Positions 9,001-17,900 of a stretch of DNA of 64,000 bases are shown in pieces; position 1 is the first letter of the stretch, and each line of letters begins with the position of its first letter. This DNA is from Butyricimonas virosa. GTDB taxonomy: Bacteria; Bacteroidota; Bacteroidia; Bacteroidales; Marinifilaceae. A model generated the notes under the pieces. That model was not told where the DNA came from and did no database searches. It saw only the letters and a list, made by a program, of their open reading frames with translations. Location: NCBI RefSeq assembly GCF_025148635.1, contig NZ_CP102269.1:1674001-1738000 (forward strand), read 5' to 3'. The position numbers and the translations under genes are program-made.

Positions 9001-9486
9001 AGCGGTTTCTTTAACTTCAAGAATATTGAATTTAGTTTTGCTTTCCAGGGATCCGGGAAACGGGCTTTCTTTATGAATCCTCAGAATATTAGTCCGTTTG
9101 TGGACAACCGAGCTATGTTGAAAGCGATTTACGATGACCATTGGAGTGCAGATAACATGAAGGAACATCCTTTCTGGCCGCGCCTTTCCACGCAATCAAT
9201 AACCGCACATAATCCTCAGGAAGCATGGACCGGATCAGAAGAACGAAGATCAACTTATTTTATGCGTGAATGTAGTTTCTTGCGTTGCACTTCTATCGAA
9301 TTGGCTTACAATCTTCCGCGGGAATTCCTGCAAAGATTGAGAATGCAAACGGTGAAATTCTACGCCCGTGTCAATAATCCTTTCCTGATCACGAACTTTA
9401 AGGTTTGGGATGTGGAGCTGGGGGACAATGGTTTTAACTATCCGATTCAACGCACCTGGTCGATCGGGTTAAACCTAAGTTTCTAA
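6037..9486 (+). CDS. SusC/RagA TonB-dependent outer-membrane transporter with STN domain, locus A
   Basis: This 1149-residue protein has an N-terminal signal sequence, an STN domain at about residues 50-120 (VTISMKNATLETILAEIN, typical of transporters that signal to FecR), a carboxypeptidase-regulatory-like repeat (GRVVDEKGNPIPGATVLIQG), a plug domain (ITSFQSKANIDPLILIDGVE, then SVMKDASATAMYGARGANGV), and a long beta-barrel ending in SIGLNLSF. It would import a substrate too large for porins, using TonB energy, with SusD as lid. The ATG at 6037 follows ACAAATTT, the same leader that precedes the locus B susC start. Substrate is unknown; no carbohydrate enzyme lies nearby. Confidence 0.95.
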   Translation: MQKNHIGGIHIAKKIALCIFLVSATLSAVPKSTFGATFSVFQVIQKKVTISMKNATLETILAEINRQTGLDYGFQSNGSVDKNRRFTLEVTDITVEEALNTLLKDSPYDYVLEKNRIVIVIREKKPVQLIAVTGRVVDEKGNPIPGATVLIQGTTQGVATDADGRYTINTRPEDALRISFIGYKTEVVPLKGKTKLNVRLNPTAENIEEVTVVAFGEQKKESVVSAITTVDARTLKSSSSDLTSQFAGKIAGIVGWQTGGIPGALTEEEMNTKFYIRGITSFQSKANIDPLILIDGVESSKLDLSRMTPEDIETFSVMKDASATAMYGARGANGVILITTKKGQEGSVYTSVRYEAVLSMPTREIEVVDPINYMKMYNQALLARNPDATPQYSVERIERTGSPSYPSWVYPANDWYDIMFHDYSINHRAGLNIRGGSRLVQYYTSVNYVRDEGMLKTDRLNQFKCNIENSTFSFRTNLNIDLSAGIRLNINTSANLDKYRGPYADVSQAYYLAFNASPVDFAPTYPADESSNWPHLRFGAVDQNTTNPYLILHQGYKDRRRYSAVARAEYIHNLSTLLKGLELRASVSMNQTGYYANAYKTVPYMYALKDYDFETGVHQLNALNSSEASRTLTKDTDGQHTNSSQSTQMSYEVRGLHVAAWGEHQTSLTVVFNAQETTYSQTASVLDGIPNRNMGVSMRGTYGWRDKYFAEASFGYNGSERFAKDHQFGFFPALGAAWIASKERFLADHTAHWLSFLKFRFSWGKVGNDGVIKTPRFTHLPLLDNDSALDPAPSGNNISRPYVASYPNEKLTWEIAEQSNIGIETKFFGGIVELNADIYQEIRHNILDYRYTMPSTTGLEKPQIGNVGKARSRGIDLSGKIQHAFTPDLWMILNGTFTYSKATYREIEEATSKPEWQRREGHELSQQIGYIAEGLFRDQAEINNSPTQGGDIMPGDIRYRDINEDGVIDVNDATYIGFPTTPRVIYGFSGFFNFKNIEFSFAFQGSGKRAFFMNPQNISPFVDNRAMLKAIYDDHWSADNMKEHPFWPRLSTQSITAHNPQEAWTGSEERRSTYFMRECSFLRCTSIELAYNLPREFLQRLRMQTVKFYARVNNPFLITNFKVWDVELGDNGFNYPIQRTWSIGLNLSF

Positions 9487-9503
9487 TTTAAATATATACA
9501 GGA

Positions 9504-11435
9504 ATGAAAAAATATTTATTATCAATACTTTGTGGTATTCTTCTGCTCCCCGGGTGTAATTACCTTGATATGGTGCCGGAGAAAGATATTGAAACGGTAG
9601 AATCGCTTTTTGAACAACGCACGAAAGTAGAGCTTTGGTGGAAAGGACTTTATGCCGAGTTGAACAACATATTCGCCGATTTTAGGGTTAATACGGCTTA
9701 TCTTGGAGCGGATGAATTTGTAACTTGTCAGGCCCTGCATAGTTCTACATTGTATAATCTTGACGGGTTAAAGATTGCTGATGGTCTTCAGATGTCTCAA
9801 AATCCTTATGGGTCAATATGGTATAGGATGTATGTCGTTATCCGTAACTGTAATATTTTCCTTGAAAATGTGGACCATACCTATAACATGAGTGAGGAAG
9901 ATCGTAATTGGTGGAAGGCAGACGTGAAAGCAGTAAAAGCGTATGTTTATTTCGAATTGGTACGCCGTTATGGTCCCATTTGTTTGGTTCCTCAAAATAT
10001 GCCGGTAGACCTGCCAGTAAAAGATTATCAATTACCTCGCCAACACGTGGACACTTGTTTCAAAGAGATCATTAATTTATTGGAGGAATCCATGGAGTAC
10101 GTGCCTAAACATAGCCAGAGGATATCCAATTATGGTCATACGTTTAGCCTCGAAGCTGTGTATGCGTTGAAAGCAAAAGTGCTACTTTATGCTGCCTCCC
10201 CTCTTTTCAACGGGAATGCGTTTTATTCCGACTTTAAAAACAAGAATGGGGAATTACTTTTTAATTCTACTTATGACCGGAATAAATGGTTATTAGCTGC
10301 GGAGGCCGCTGATAAGGCCGCTGAAATGTGTGAGGACGGCGGACGGGCTTTAGTCTCGGGTGCGACCGGGAAAAAGACCGATTTATTAAATAAAATGGCT
10401 GATATTGAGAATATGTCGTTTTCTCGCTTTAATAATTCGGAATACTTGTTAGAATGGAAATACCCGTCTACATTTTACCAATTTATTTTGCCGCGATTGG
10501 TTGGTGATGACGATAATTTTGACTCTCAAGCGTTAGGTTGCCTTTCTCCTTCTATGAAAATGGTGGAAATGTACTACACGGCGAACGGGCTACCCATTGA
10601 TGCCGATATTACATGGAATTACAGCAATCGTTATAAATTAGCTTCCGAGAGTAGCCCCGTGTACGAAGGTGTCGTTCCGATGAATATCGACGTGGTGAAT
10701 CTTCATCTTCGTCGTGAACCCCGGTTCTATGCTTGTATTGCGGGAGATCGGATGTATTGGCAACGCGGAACAAATACGGCAGACAAGGACTATAATTTTC
10801 TTGTAAAAGCACATAAAGGAGAAGAACCGTGGGGAACGCAATATGACTTTATTGTCAGTAACTCATGGCAGAATATCAACGGTTACTGGTTGAAAAAACA
10901 CCTGTTTTCGTGGTTCAATACTTTAGGATATGCCAATAACTTACAAGGAAATGAAACGGCAGCTATTATCCGTCTTGCCGAAGTCTACCTGATGCAGGCG
11001 GAGGCTTGGAATGAATATTTGGAGCAGCCGGATAGCCGGGTGTATGATCCGTTGGACAAGGTGCGCGAACGTGCTGGAGTTTTACCCGTGAGAGAAGCTT
11101 GGGGGAGTTATTCCAACAACCCGGTAAAAGTAACCACGAAAGTTGGGATGCGGGATATTATTCATCAGGAATATGGCATCGAGTTTGCCTTCGAGGGACA
11201 TCGCTACTGGGATATTCGCCGCTGGTTGACAGCCCACCAGACGATGAATGAAAAACAATATGGCTGGAATGTTATCGGGACCACGGATCAGGCATTCTAT
11301 AACTATGAAACAGGGCCAGTCGTGGTGTATAGCAGTAATAAATTCATTGCTCCGCGGGACTATCTTGATCCGTTTGATGCGGAAGAGATCTTGATTTCCG
11401 GAATGGTGCAGAACCCGGGATGGGGTGGTAGGTAA
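9504..11435 (+). CDS. SusD/RagB substrate-binding lipoprotein, locus A
   Basis: This 643-residue protein starts with a lipoprotein signal (LLLPGCNYLD, cysteine at about residue 18) followed by the DMVPEKDIETVESLF motif usual at the SusD N-terminus. The middle has the helical TPR-like section (AVKAYVYFELVRRYGPICLV) and the C-terminus has FAFEGHRYWDIRRW, a hallmark of the SusD family. It would sit on the outer surface as a lid over SusC. It starts 17 bases after the susC stop, so the two are co-transcribed. Confidence 0.95.
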   Translation: MKKYLLSILCGILLLPGCNYLDMVPEKDIETVESLFEQRTKVELWWKGLYAELNNIFADFRVNTAYLGADEFVTCQALHSSTLYNLDGLKIADGLQMSQNPYGSIWYRMYVVIRNCNIFLENVDHTYNMSEEDRNWWKADVKAVKAYVYFELVRRYGPICLVPQNMPVDLPVKDYQLPRQHVDTCFKEIINLLEESMEYVPKHSQRISNYGHTFSLEAVYALKAKVLLYAASPLFNGNAFYSDFKNKNGELLFNSTYDRNKWLLAAEAADKAAEMCEDGGRALVSGATGKKTDLLNKMADIENMSFSRFNNSEYLLEWKYPSTFYQFILPRLVGDDDNFDSQALGCLSPSMKMVEMYYTANGLPIDADITWNYSNRYKLASESSPVYEGVVPMNIDVVNLHLRREPRFYACIAGDRMYWQRGTNTADKDYNFLVKAHKGEEPWGTQYDFIVSNSWQNINGYWLKKHLFSWFNTLGYANNLQGNETAAIIRLAEVYLMQAEAWNEYLEQPDSRVYDPLDKVRERAGVLPVREAWGSYSNNPVKVTTKVGMRDIIHQEYGIEFAFEGHRYWDIRRWLTAHQTMNEKQYGWNVIGTTDQAFYNYETGPVVVYSSNKFIAPRDYLDPFDAEEILISGMVQNPGWGGR

Positions 11436-11479
11436 ATGATGGATTTATGATTGTAGATTTTAATCCTTAAAAAGATAGA

Positions 11480-12829
11480 ATGATGAAAAATACCATTTTC
11501 TTATTATTAGTAATATTCGGTTTGTTTGCCTGTGAGGACGATGATTCGGTTTTCGAGCCATCGACTGAGGGACTGGAGATCAAGTTTACTCCGGTTGCGG
11601 GAGGAGCAATGATGCATTACAGCCTGCCGAACAATAGCGACATCTTTGCCATGAATATCCGTTACAAGGATTGGCAAGGATTTGATATATTGAAAGCGTG
11701 CGGTTATAGTGGAGACTCGGTTTTGTTGGATGGTTTTACCAGAAATCAGGAAGGGATAAAAGCACGGATCTCTTTTGTGAACCAGAATAATGAAGAATCA
11801 GAAGCCATGGAATATGAATTTTCAACGCTGGACAGTGCGCCTTGGTCCTTCTTCGATGACTTGACGGTAAGATCCTCGTGGAATGGTTTTCAGGTGATTT
11901 ACAAGAGTCCCTCGGTGGTTACCGGAATGGTTCATGTTTTTTACTTGGGAACAAACCCGTTGACGCAGAAGGAAGATACGATTCTGATGAGTAGTTTCCC
12001 GATCACGCAACAAGGAGATACGGTTAATTTTATACAAAAACAGGAAAGAGCAAGCAATACGGTGATTGTCCGCACGGAAGATTTTCATGGTTTCCGTGTA
12101 AGACAGGAAATTTATCCGGACATTGATGCTTTTCGGGCTGAACAGTGGCCGATGTCAGCCAGTGATTTCAATGATTTCGGTTTGTCAAGAGAAAGTGCTA
12201 AGGCCAAGACGGGAGTGGAATATCTGTTTGACGGGGAATTGAAAGGATTGGAACGTTTGATAGCTTCTGCTTATGAAGATAAGGATTCTCGTCAAGGTAC
12301 GGAAATTTATGGAGCTTACCTTGCCGGACCTTATTCCTACGAAAAACCGATTATTCTTGATTTGAGAGAACCAAAGACTCCGGCATGGATTCGTATTTAT
12401 TGCCTTTATCCCATGCATGCAAATCATGCCGTTGGTTTGGCTACTTGGGGAAACGTGTGGATCGGTTCTTACGAAGATAAAGTGCCGTGTAAAATGTCGG
12501 TGTATGGTAACAGCGCATCTTCAGATCCGGATGACGAGGGATGGGTGTATCTAGGACAACTGAATCAAGATCCTAAACGTGAGGCGGTAACAAAAAGGTG
12601 GTCACGTCTTACGACAGATCTGATGTTAGCGCCCAAGGATGTGAATGATTTGGAAACAAAAGACCCGATTTACGTGGATATTCAACTCCCTCCTGTAAAC
12701 GACAAGTATCGTTACTTGAAAGTACTGGTACACGACACGTTTGACACGTCGAAAGAAGACGGGATAAATCGTAATTTACAAGAGTATTTTACATTACAGG
12801 AACTGGAAGTTTATGTGAAAAAGGATTAA
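11480..12829 (+). CDS. Surface lipoprotein, DUF4959/DUF5126/DUF5000-like, locus A
   Basis: This 449-residue protein has a lipobox (LFACEDDDS) and an acidic run after the cysteine that fits surface export. The N-terminal part (VAGGAMMHYSLPNNSDIFAM) matches the DUF4959 pattern of a beta-sandwich with a GGA...Y.LP motif. The middle resembles DUF5126 and the C-terminal 120 residues look like a discoidin/F5-8C-type module (DUF5000). Proteins of this build usually follow SusD and are thought to bind substrate at the surface. It overlaps nothing and ends three bases before the next gene. A paralogue of the same length (443 residues) occupies the same place in locus B. Confidence 0.75.
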   Translation: MMKNTIFLLLVIFGLFACEDDDSVFEPSTEGLEIKFTPVAGGAMMHYSLPNNSDIFAMNIRYKDWQGFDILKACGYSGDSVLLDGFTRNQEGIKARISFVNQNNEESEAMEYEFSTLDSAPWSFFDDLTVRSSWNGFQVIYKSPSVVTGMVHVFYLGTNPLTQKEDTILMSSFPITQQGDTVNFIQKQERASNTVIVRTEDFHGFRVRQEIYPDIDAFRAEQWPMSASDFNDFGLSRESAKAKTGVEYLFDGELKGLERLIASAYEDKDSRQGTEIYGAYLAGPYSYEKPIILDLREPKTPAWIRIYCLYPMHANHAVGLATWGNVWIGSYEDKVPCKMSVYGNSASSDPDDEGWVYLGQLNQDPKREAVTKRWSRLTTDLMLAPKDVNDLETKDPIYVDIQLPPVNDKYRYLKVLVHDTFDTSKEDGINRNLQEYFTLQELEVYVKKD

Positions 12830-12832
12830 GTT

Positions 12833-14407
12833 ATGAGAAAGAGAAAATACATCATAAATCTATTTGCGGCTGCTGCATTGTTGGTGGGATGCGGTGAGAG
12901 CTTGGAAGACACGTATAGTGATTATGCCGGAGACGGGAAGATCCGTTATGTGGCAAAATGTACAGAAGTTCATGCCACTCCGGGCTGGGAACGCTTGCTT
13001 GTGGAATGGATAAACGGGACGGATGCTACCGTTGATAAAATCAAGGTAAAATGGTCATGTGAAGACCTGAAAGATTCGATTTTACTTCCCAGTACGACCG
13101 AGTCCTACGAGTTGAAAAATTTGACAAATGGGACTTACCGTTTCGACGTGAGTGCCATAGATTTTGCGGGTAACGAGTCTCTGGTGGAAACCACCTATGG
13201 ACGTCCTTACACGAGAGAACATGAGATTATGCTGGCATTCACGAGAGGAGTTGTGAAACCGTACTTCCTGAAAAATAAATTGATTTTCTTCTCCGATCAA
13301 TGGAACGAGAATATTGATGAGATTAAACTGCAATACAAGAATACACAGGGTGATATTCAATATTATACGTTTGATAAAGAAACCAGTTATAGTGCTTTTA
13401 TCACGATCGATGATGTGAGCGTGAACCCGACGGACACGATTTATGTGCTTCGGAAAGGAAGGGTGGAAGGTTGTCCGGATTTGATTGAATTTGATCCGCT
13501 GGCATTGAGTCACACGAAGATTTTCAGTTCGGGATTTGTGAATGCGATCGAACGTCGCTATGGGTATTCTAACAAGACGAAGGAACAAGAAGTGGAATTT
13601 GAGAGATTTGTAGAAGAGGTGACCGAGTTGGAATTTGACTACGACATCGAAACTTTCGAGGACGTGTTGTATTGCCCGAATCTGAAAAAACTCGTGTTTG
13701 CGAAAAATCGGTATTTAGATAAAGAGCATGGCTATTCGACGGATGACGATTATCCTAAATTACGGAGTGATATAGGGAGGAGTCTGCTGGTGTTGGATAA
13801 GGCAAGTGAACCGGATGTTTTGGGATTGAAAATCGAATGGTATGGAGGTTGGAATATCCCTTATTTTGAATATGAAGAACCCCCGTATATGGAACACATG
13901 GGATTCTCCCCGCTTCCCGCGATGGAAATTATTCAGCCGGAAGCTTTAAAAACGTATGACAATGGTAGCAAAATAAACTGTTCTCCTTCGGACCTTTATG
14001 CCGATTTGGATGCCTTGTTAGATGATGATTATCAAACGACATGGACAACCACGTCTAATACTGTACCTCGTAAGTACGAGATGGCAATGGAATTGCTGGA
14101 AGAGACAGAGATTAGCGGGATAAAAATAGCGCAACCCTTGTATCACCCGATGATGGATAGACGAATGCAGTATATTATGCCTTCTCAAATTTCTATTCAA
14201 GTATCAACCGATGGAGGTCATTGGCAAAATGTCACTTATTTTGAAACCAATGAGCTGGGACGAGGTTCTGGTGAGGTTACTTTATTGAAATTCCCTGAAG
14301 GTTCTCGGCGGGTACGTTACATCAAGTTTACCTTGCAAGACGGTACGGACCCGGGAGGGAACTGTGCGATCGCTTTGGGTGATATTCTTCTCTTCAAATT
14401 GAAGTAA
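12833..14407 (+). CDS. Surface lipoprotein, DUF4998-like with C-terminal discoidin-like domain, locus A
   Basis: This 524-residue protein has a lipobox (LLVGCGESLED) followed by DTYSDYAGDGKIRYVAKC, the pattern at the start of DUF4998 proteins, and a fibronectin-III-like stretch ending in TTYGRPYTREHE. The C-terminal 150 residues (INCSPSDLYADLDALLDDDY, then ISIQVSTDGGHWQNVTYF) resemble an F5/8 type C carbohydrate- or protein-binding module. It probably extends substrate capture at the surface together with the protein encoded just before it. A paralogue lies at 37068-38591 in locus B. Confidence 0.72.
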   Translation: MRKRKYIINLFAAAALLVGCGESLEDTYSDYAGDGKIRYVAKCTEVHATPGWERLLVEWINGTDATVDKIKVKWSCEDLKDSILLPSTTESYELKNLTNGTYRFDVSAIDFAGNESLVETTYGRPYTREHEIMLAFTRGVVKPYFLKNKLIFFSDQWNENIDEIKLQYKNTQGDIQYYTFDKETSYSAFITIDDVSVNPTDTIYVLRKGRVEGCPDLIEFDPLALSHTKIFSSGFVNAIERRYGYSNKTKEQEVEFERFVEEVTELEFDYDIETFEDVLYCPNLKKLVFAKNRYLDKEHGYSTDDDYPKLRSDIGRSLLVLDKASEPDVLGLKIEWYGGWNIPYFEYEEPPYMEHMGFSPLPAMEIIQPEALKTYDNGSKINCSPSDLYADLDALLDDDYQTTWTTTSNTVPRKYEMAMELLEETEISGIKIAQPLYHPMMDRRMQYIMPSQISIQVSTDGGHWQNVTYFETNELGRGSGEVTLLKFPEGSRRVRYIKFTLQDGTDPGGNCAIALGDILLFKLK

Positions 14408-14458
14408 AGAAAGATGTCTTTATGTGCTCGCTTGAGCGACTTTGATAAGTATTAAAAA

Positions 14459-14490
14459 GAGGGTGTGTCAACAAATTTTGGCACACCTTC
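14459..14490 (+). terminator. Intra-operon hairpin before the TldD/E fusion gene
   Basis: GGTGTGTCA at 14462-14470 pairs with TGGCACACC at 14479-14487. The following T-run is short, so it may only reduce read-through from the lipoprotein genes into the protease gene. Confidence 0.5.
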
Positions 14491-14511
14491 TACAAACAGA
14501 TCTAAAAAAGT

Positions 14512-17500
14512 ATGCTAAAAATCAATCATTTTACTAAACTCTTTTTTAGCGGGATACTCTTATTGTGTTTTTCCGGTGCTTTCGCTCAAGAACAGGAGGA
14601 TCGTCTCCTGCAACTGATGAAACAAGAGCTGGTGTACTGCATGGAGCAACTGAAAAAACAAGAAAGTATTCCCTATTACATGAACCTGCGGGCGATGGAC
14701 GACCGCACGATAACGGTCGTGAGCTCGTTCGGGGCCGTGACTACTTCCAACGAGAATCGTATGAGAACGTTGGTGCCGCAAATCCGGTTGGGTAGCCCGG
14801 AATTGGATAATTTCAAGTATAATATGCAGGGTGGGTTTGCCGGACCTAATGCACGGGGAGCACGAGGGGTAGTTTTGCCTTTGGATGATGATGCCACGGA
14901 TGCGATTCGGGAAGCGATCTGGCGGGAAACATTGCAACGCTACGAGTTTGCTCGTAATATGTATGATCAAGCAAAGACTCGGGCCACGGTGAGCGTGGAG
15001 GACGAGGATAAAGCCCCCTGTTTTTCCGATGCCCCGATGGTGCGTTATTACGAGGCACCCTTGGCTGCCGGAAGGCAAAAAATGGATATTAAACGGGCTT
15101 GGGAACAGCGTCTGAACGAGGTTTCTGCCGTGTTCAAAACTTGTCCCGAGTTAAGCGAGGGATCAGCCAGTTTTAGTTTTCAGATATTGCGTACCTATTT
15201 CGTGAATAGCGAGGGGAGCTTGGTGGTGCAGAACCGGGTAGCCACCCGGGTGATGTTAATGGCATCCCTGAAAGCGGCAGACGGGATGGAATTGCCGTTG
15301 AACAGGGACTATTTTGCTTACACGCCTGATGACTTGCCGGATAATGACCGGATGATTGCCGATGCACGGGACATGATCAAGCGATTGTTGGCTTTGCGTG
15401 ATGCTCCGGTTGCTGATCCTTACACGGGGCCTGCTATCCTGTCGGGCCCTGCCAGTGGGGTGTTCTTTCATGAGATTTTTGGCCATCGTCTGGAAGGTCA
15501 TCGATTGAAATCGGGCGGTCAAACTTTCAAGAAGATGGTGGGAGAGCAAGTGTTGCCCGTAGAATTCCAAGTGTATTGTGCGCCTTTGTTAAAACGCTAT
15601 GCTGATACCGATTTGTATGGTCATTACGTGTATGATGACGAGGGCGTGAAAGCTCGCCGGGTGGATAACGTGGTGAATGGCGTGTTGAAAGAGTTCTTGA
15701 TGAGTCGGGTTCCGCTGGATGGGTTCCCGTCAAGTAACGGCCATGGTCGTACTTCTGGCGGTGGCGATCCCGTTTCCCGGCAATCCAACTTGATCATAGA
15801 GACCTCTCACCCTTACACGGAGGATGAACTTCGGGCTATGTTGGTGGCAGAGGCTCAAAAGCAGGGAAAGGAATACGGTTACTATTTTCGGACCGTGACG
15901 AGTGGTTTCACGTACACGGGCGAGGGCGGAAGTCTGAATTCCTTCAACGTGACACCCTTGGAAGTATACCGGGTCTTCGTGGATGGTCGCCCGGATCAGT
16001 TGGTGCGGGGGGTGGACTTGATCGGTACCCCGTTATCCATGTTCTCCAATATTGCGGCTGCCGGGAATGAACCCAGTGTTTTCACGGGTGTTTGCGGTGC
16101 GGAGTCGGGATGGGTGCCCGTGACGGCATCTTCTCCCACGATATTCGTGAGTAAGATCGAAACGCAACGTCGGGCACAAGCTCGTGATATTGCCCCGATA
16201 CTGCCTTCTCCGAAACCGGAAATGGTGAAAGAGAATGATCCGGATGGTGTTATTTTTGCCGCGATGCGTTCCGAACAGGAACGTAATAAGGCGGCTTTAG
16301 TCCTCCCTAACGGGCCGAAACCTTATTATATTTCGTACACGATAGCCCGTTATCGTCACTTTCAGATGGCGGCCTCGTTGGGAGGATTAATGCTTTCGAA
16401 CGTGTCCCCGTGGCAAATGAGTGGCGGTACTCAAGTTTTGCTTGGTGATTACCAGAGAAACAGTGATGCGCAATATCAAGAACAGATCGCTCCCGCACAA
16501 TTACCTTCGGAGGTGGACTATGATGTGATTCGTCGTGGGTTGTGGGAATCATCGGATATGATGTACAAGTACGCATTGGGTATGATGGCGCAGAAAATGA
16601 ATTATCTGCAACAGAACCCACTTCCATCGGAAGAGGCAGCACTGGCAGATATGCAACCTCTGCCAGCGGTTACCCGCGTACAAGAGCGTTCGGAGACCTA
16701 CAAGATTGATCAAGATGTCTTGGAACGGCTGGTGACCGAGGCGTCTGCCGTATTCAACGAGTACAAGGAGATTTATAATTCCAGCGTGGCGATCAACGGG
16801 ATGGAAATGGATATGTACCGTCTGACCATGGAAGGGGTACAACTGAAAGAGCCCGGTGGATACGTGAGTGTCACGGTTTCCGCGGAAGTCCGTGGTGATG
16901 ATGGTTCGAACTTGGGTGATTCATTCTCTCTTTCCTTGTTAAATCCGGCAGAGATTCCTTCGGTTGAGGAATTGAAAGCACGGGTAAAAACATTTGCCGA
17001 GGGATTGATGCAGCTAAAAGCAGCTCCTCCCGTAGCGGAATATTATAACGGTCCGATCATGTTCGAGGGGGGAGCCGTGGCTACTATTTTGGCGAATAAT
17101 CTGCTCTATCGCGGTGGGTTAATTGCGGCCCGTTCGCTTATGCCTACGGGGCGGGGATTAGCGGATCAGTTTGGCCAAAAGATCGTGGACGAGCGTTTGA
17201 CGGTAAAGAACTACACGAACAAGAAGGAATATAACGGAACTCCGCTATATGGTTATTATGAGGTGGACGGGGACGGAGTTACGCCGGAACCGGAAATGGT
17301 GTTGGTAGAAAAGGGGGTATTTAAGAAAATGCTGAATGGGCGAATCCCCGCATTGAAAGCCCCGGAGACCACAGGTAGTTCTCGTTTCATCATGTCCCCG
17401 CAGAGCCCGACGTTGGTGACGGGTACGGGAACGATCCACGTGCAAGCGGAGAAGGGCATTGCTCACGAGAAGATGAAAAAGTTATTGATCAAGACGGCGA

Positions 17501-17814
17501 AAGCTGCCGGACAATCCTGTGCCTACATCGTGAGAGGTATTTCCGGGTCGGCACTTGTCGTGTACCGGGTAGACCTGAAAGACGGGAAAGAAACCCGTGT
17601 TCGTACCACGGGCTTCCGTATGCCGGAGTTGACAAAATTGTTGAAGTTGGTTGCCATATCCTCGAAGGAAGAGGTGATGAACTACCTGCCGAATGCTTAC
17701 CCTGCCTCGATGATTTATCCCGCCGGGATAATCGTGGACGGAATGGTGATTGAAAAGGCTAACCCGAAGACGGAGAAGGAACCGGCATTGAAACTCCCAA
17801 GACAGCGGGATTAA
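14512..17814 (+). CDS. Secreted TldD-TldE (PmbA) fusion-type metalloprotease, locus A
   Basis: This 1100-residue protein begins with a signal peptide ending near FSGAFAQEQ. The first half has the TldD zinc motif HEIFGHRLEGH (H320, E321, H325) and, at C528 in FTGVCGAESG, the conserved cysteine that supplies the third zinc ligand in TldD. The second half repeats the same architecture (compare IPYYMNLRAMDD with KPYYISYTIARY), but at the zinc site residues 861-866 read ANNLLY, so it is metal-free like TldE. Known TldD and TldE are separate cytoplasmic proteins forming a heterodimer that trims peptides. Here both halves are one exported chain, roughly twice normal length. Its place between surface lipoproteins and TlpA suggests periplasmic peptide cleavage. 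Cleavage specificity is unknown. Confidence 0.85.
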   Translation: MLKINHFTKLFFSGILLLCFSGAFAQEQEDRLLQLMKQELVYCMEQLKKQESIPYYMNLRAMDDRTITVVSSFGAVTTSNENRMRTLVPQIRLGSPELDNFKYNMQGGFAGPNARGARGVVLPLDDDATDAIREAIWRETLQRYEFARNMYDQAKTRATVSVEDEDKAPCFSDAPMVRYYEAPLAAGRQKMDIKRAWEQRLNEVSAVFKTCPELSEGSASFSFQILRTYFVNSEGSLVVQNRVATRVMLMASLKAADGMELPLNRDYFAYTPDDLPDNDRMIADARDMIKRLLALRDAPVADPYTGPAILSGPASGVFFHEIFGHRLEGHRLKSGGQTFKKMVGEQVLPVEFQVYCAPLLKRYADTDLYGHYVYDDEGVKARRVDNVVNGVLKEFLMSRVPLDGFPSSNGHGRTSGGGDPVSRQSNLIIETSHPYTEDELRAMLVAEAQKQGKEYGYYFRTVTSGFTYTGEGGSLNSFNVTPLEVYRVFVDGRPDQLVRGVDLIGTPLSMFSNIAAAGNEPSVFTGVCGAESGWVPVTASSPTIFVSKIETQRRAQARDIAPILPSPKPEMVKENDPDGVIFAAMRSEQERNKAALVLPNGPKPYYISYTIARYRHFQMAASLGGLMLSNVSPWQMSGGTQVLLGDYQRNSDAQYQEQIAPAQLPSEVDYDVIRRGLWESSDMMYKYALGMMAQKMNYLQQNPLPSEEAALADMQPLPAVTRVQERSETYKIDQDVLERLVTEASAVFNEYKEIYNSSVAINGMEMDMYRLTMEGVQLKEPGGYVSVTVSAEVRGDDGSNLGDSFSLSLLNPAEIPSVEELKARVKTFAEGLMQLKAAPPVAEYYNGPIMFEGGAVATILANNLLYRGGLIAARSLMPTGRGLADQFGQKIVDERLTVKNYTNKKEYNGTPLYGYYEVDGDGVTPEPEMVLVEKGVFKKMLNGRIPALKAPETTGSSRFIMSPQSPTLVTGTGTIHVQAEKGIAHEKMKKLLIKTAKAAGQSCAYIVRGISGSALVVYRVDLKDGKETRVRTTGFRMPELTKLLKLVAISSKEEVMNYLPNAYPASMIYPAGIIVDGMVIEKANPKTEKEPALKLPRQRD

Positions 17815-17827
17815 AACATGAATATTG

Positions 17828-17878
17828 GAAGTGCTGAAAAGTCCCGTTTGTTACGGTGAGCGGGCTTTCAGCCACTTC
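17828..17878 (+). terminator. Long inverted repeat between the TldD/E gene and the TlpA gene
   Basis: GAAGTG at 17828-17833 pairs with CACTTC at 17873-17878, and the inner bases CTGAAA and CCCG pair with TTTCAG and CGGG. It lies 13 bases after the protease stop and 22 bases before the TlpA start. There is no T-run, so it could instead be an mRNA-processing or stability hairpin. Confidence 0.45.
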
Positions 17879-17900
17879 TCAACAACAAAAAGCGGAAAAG

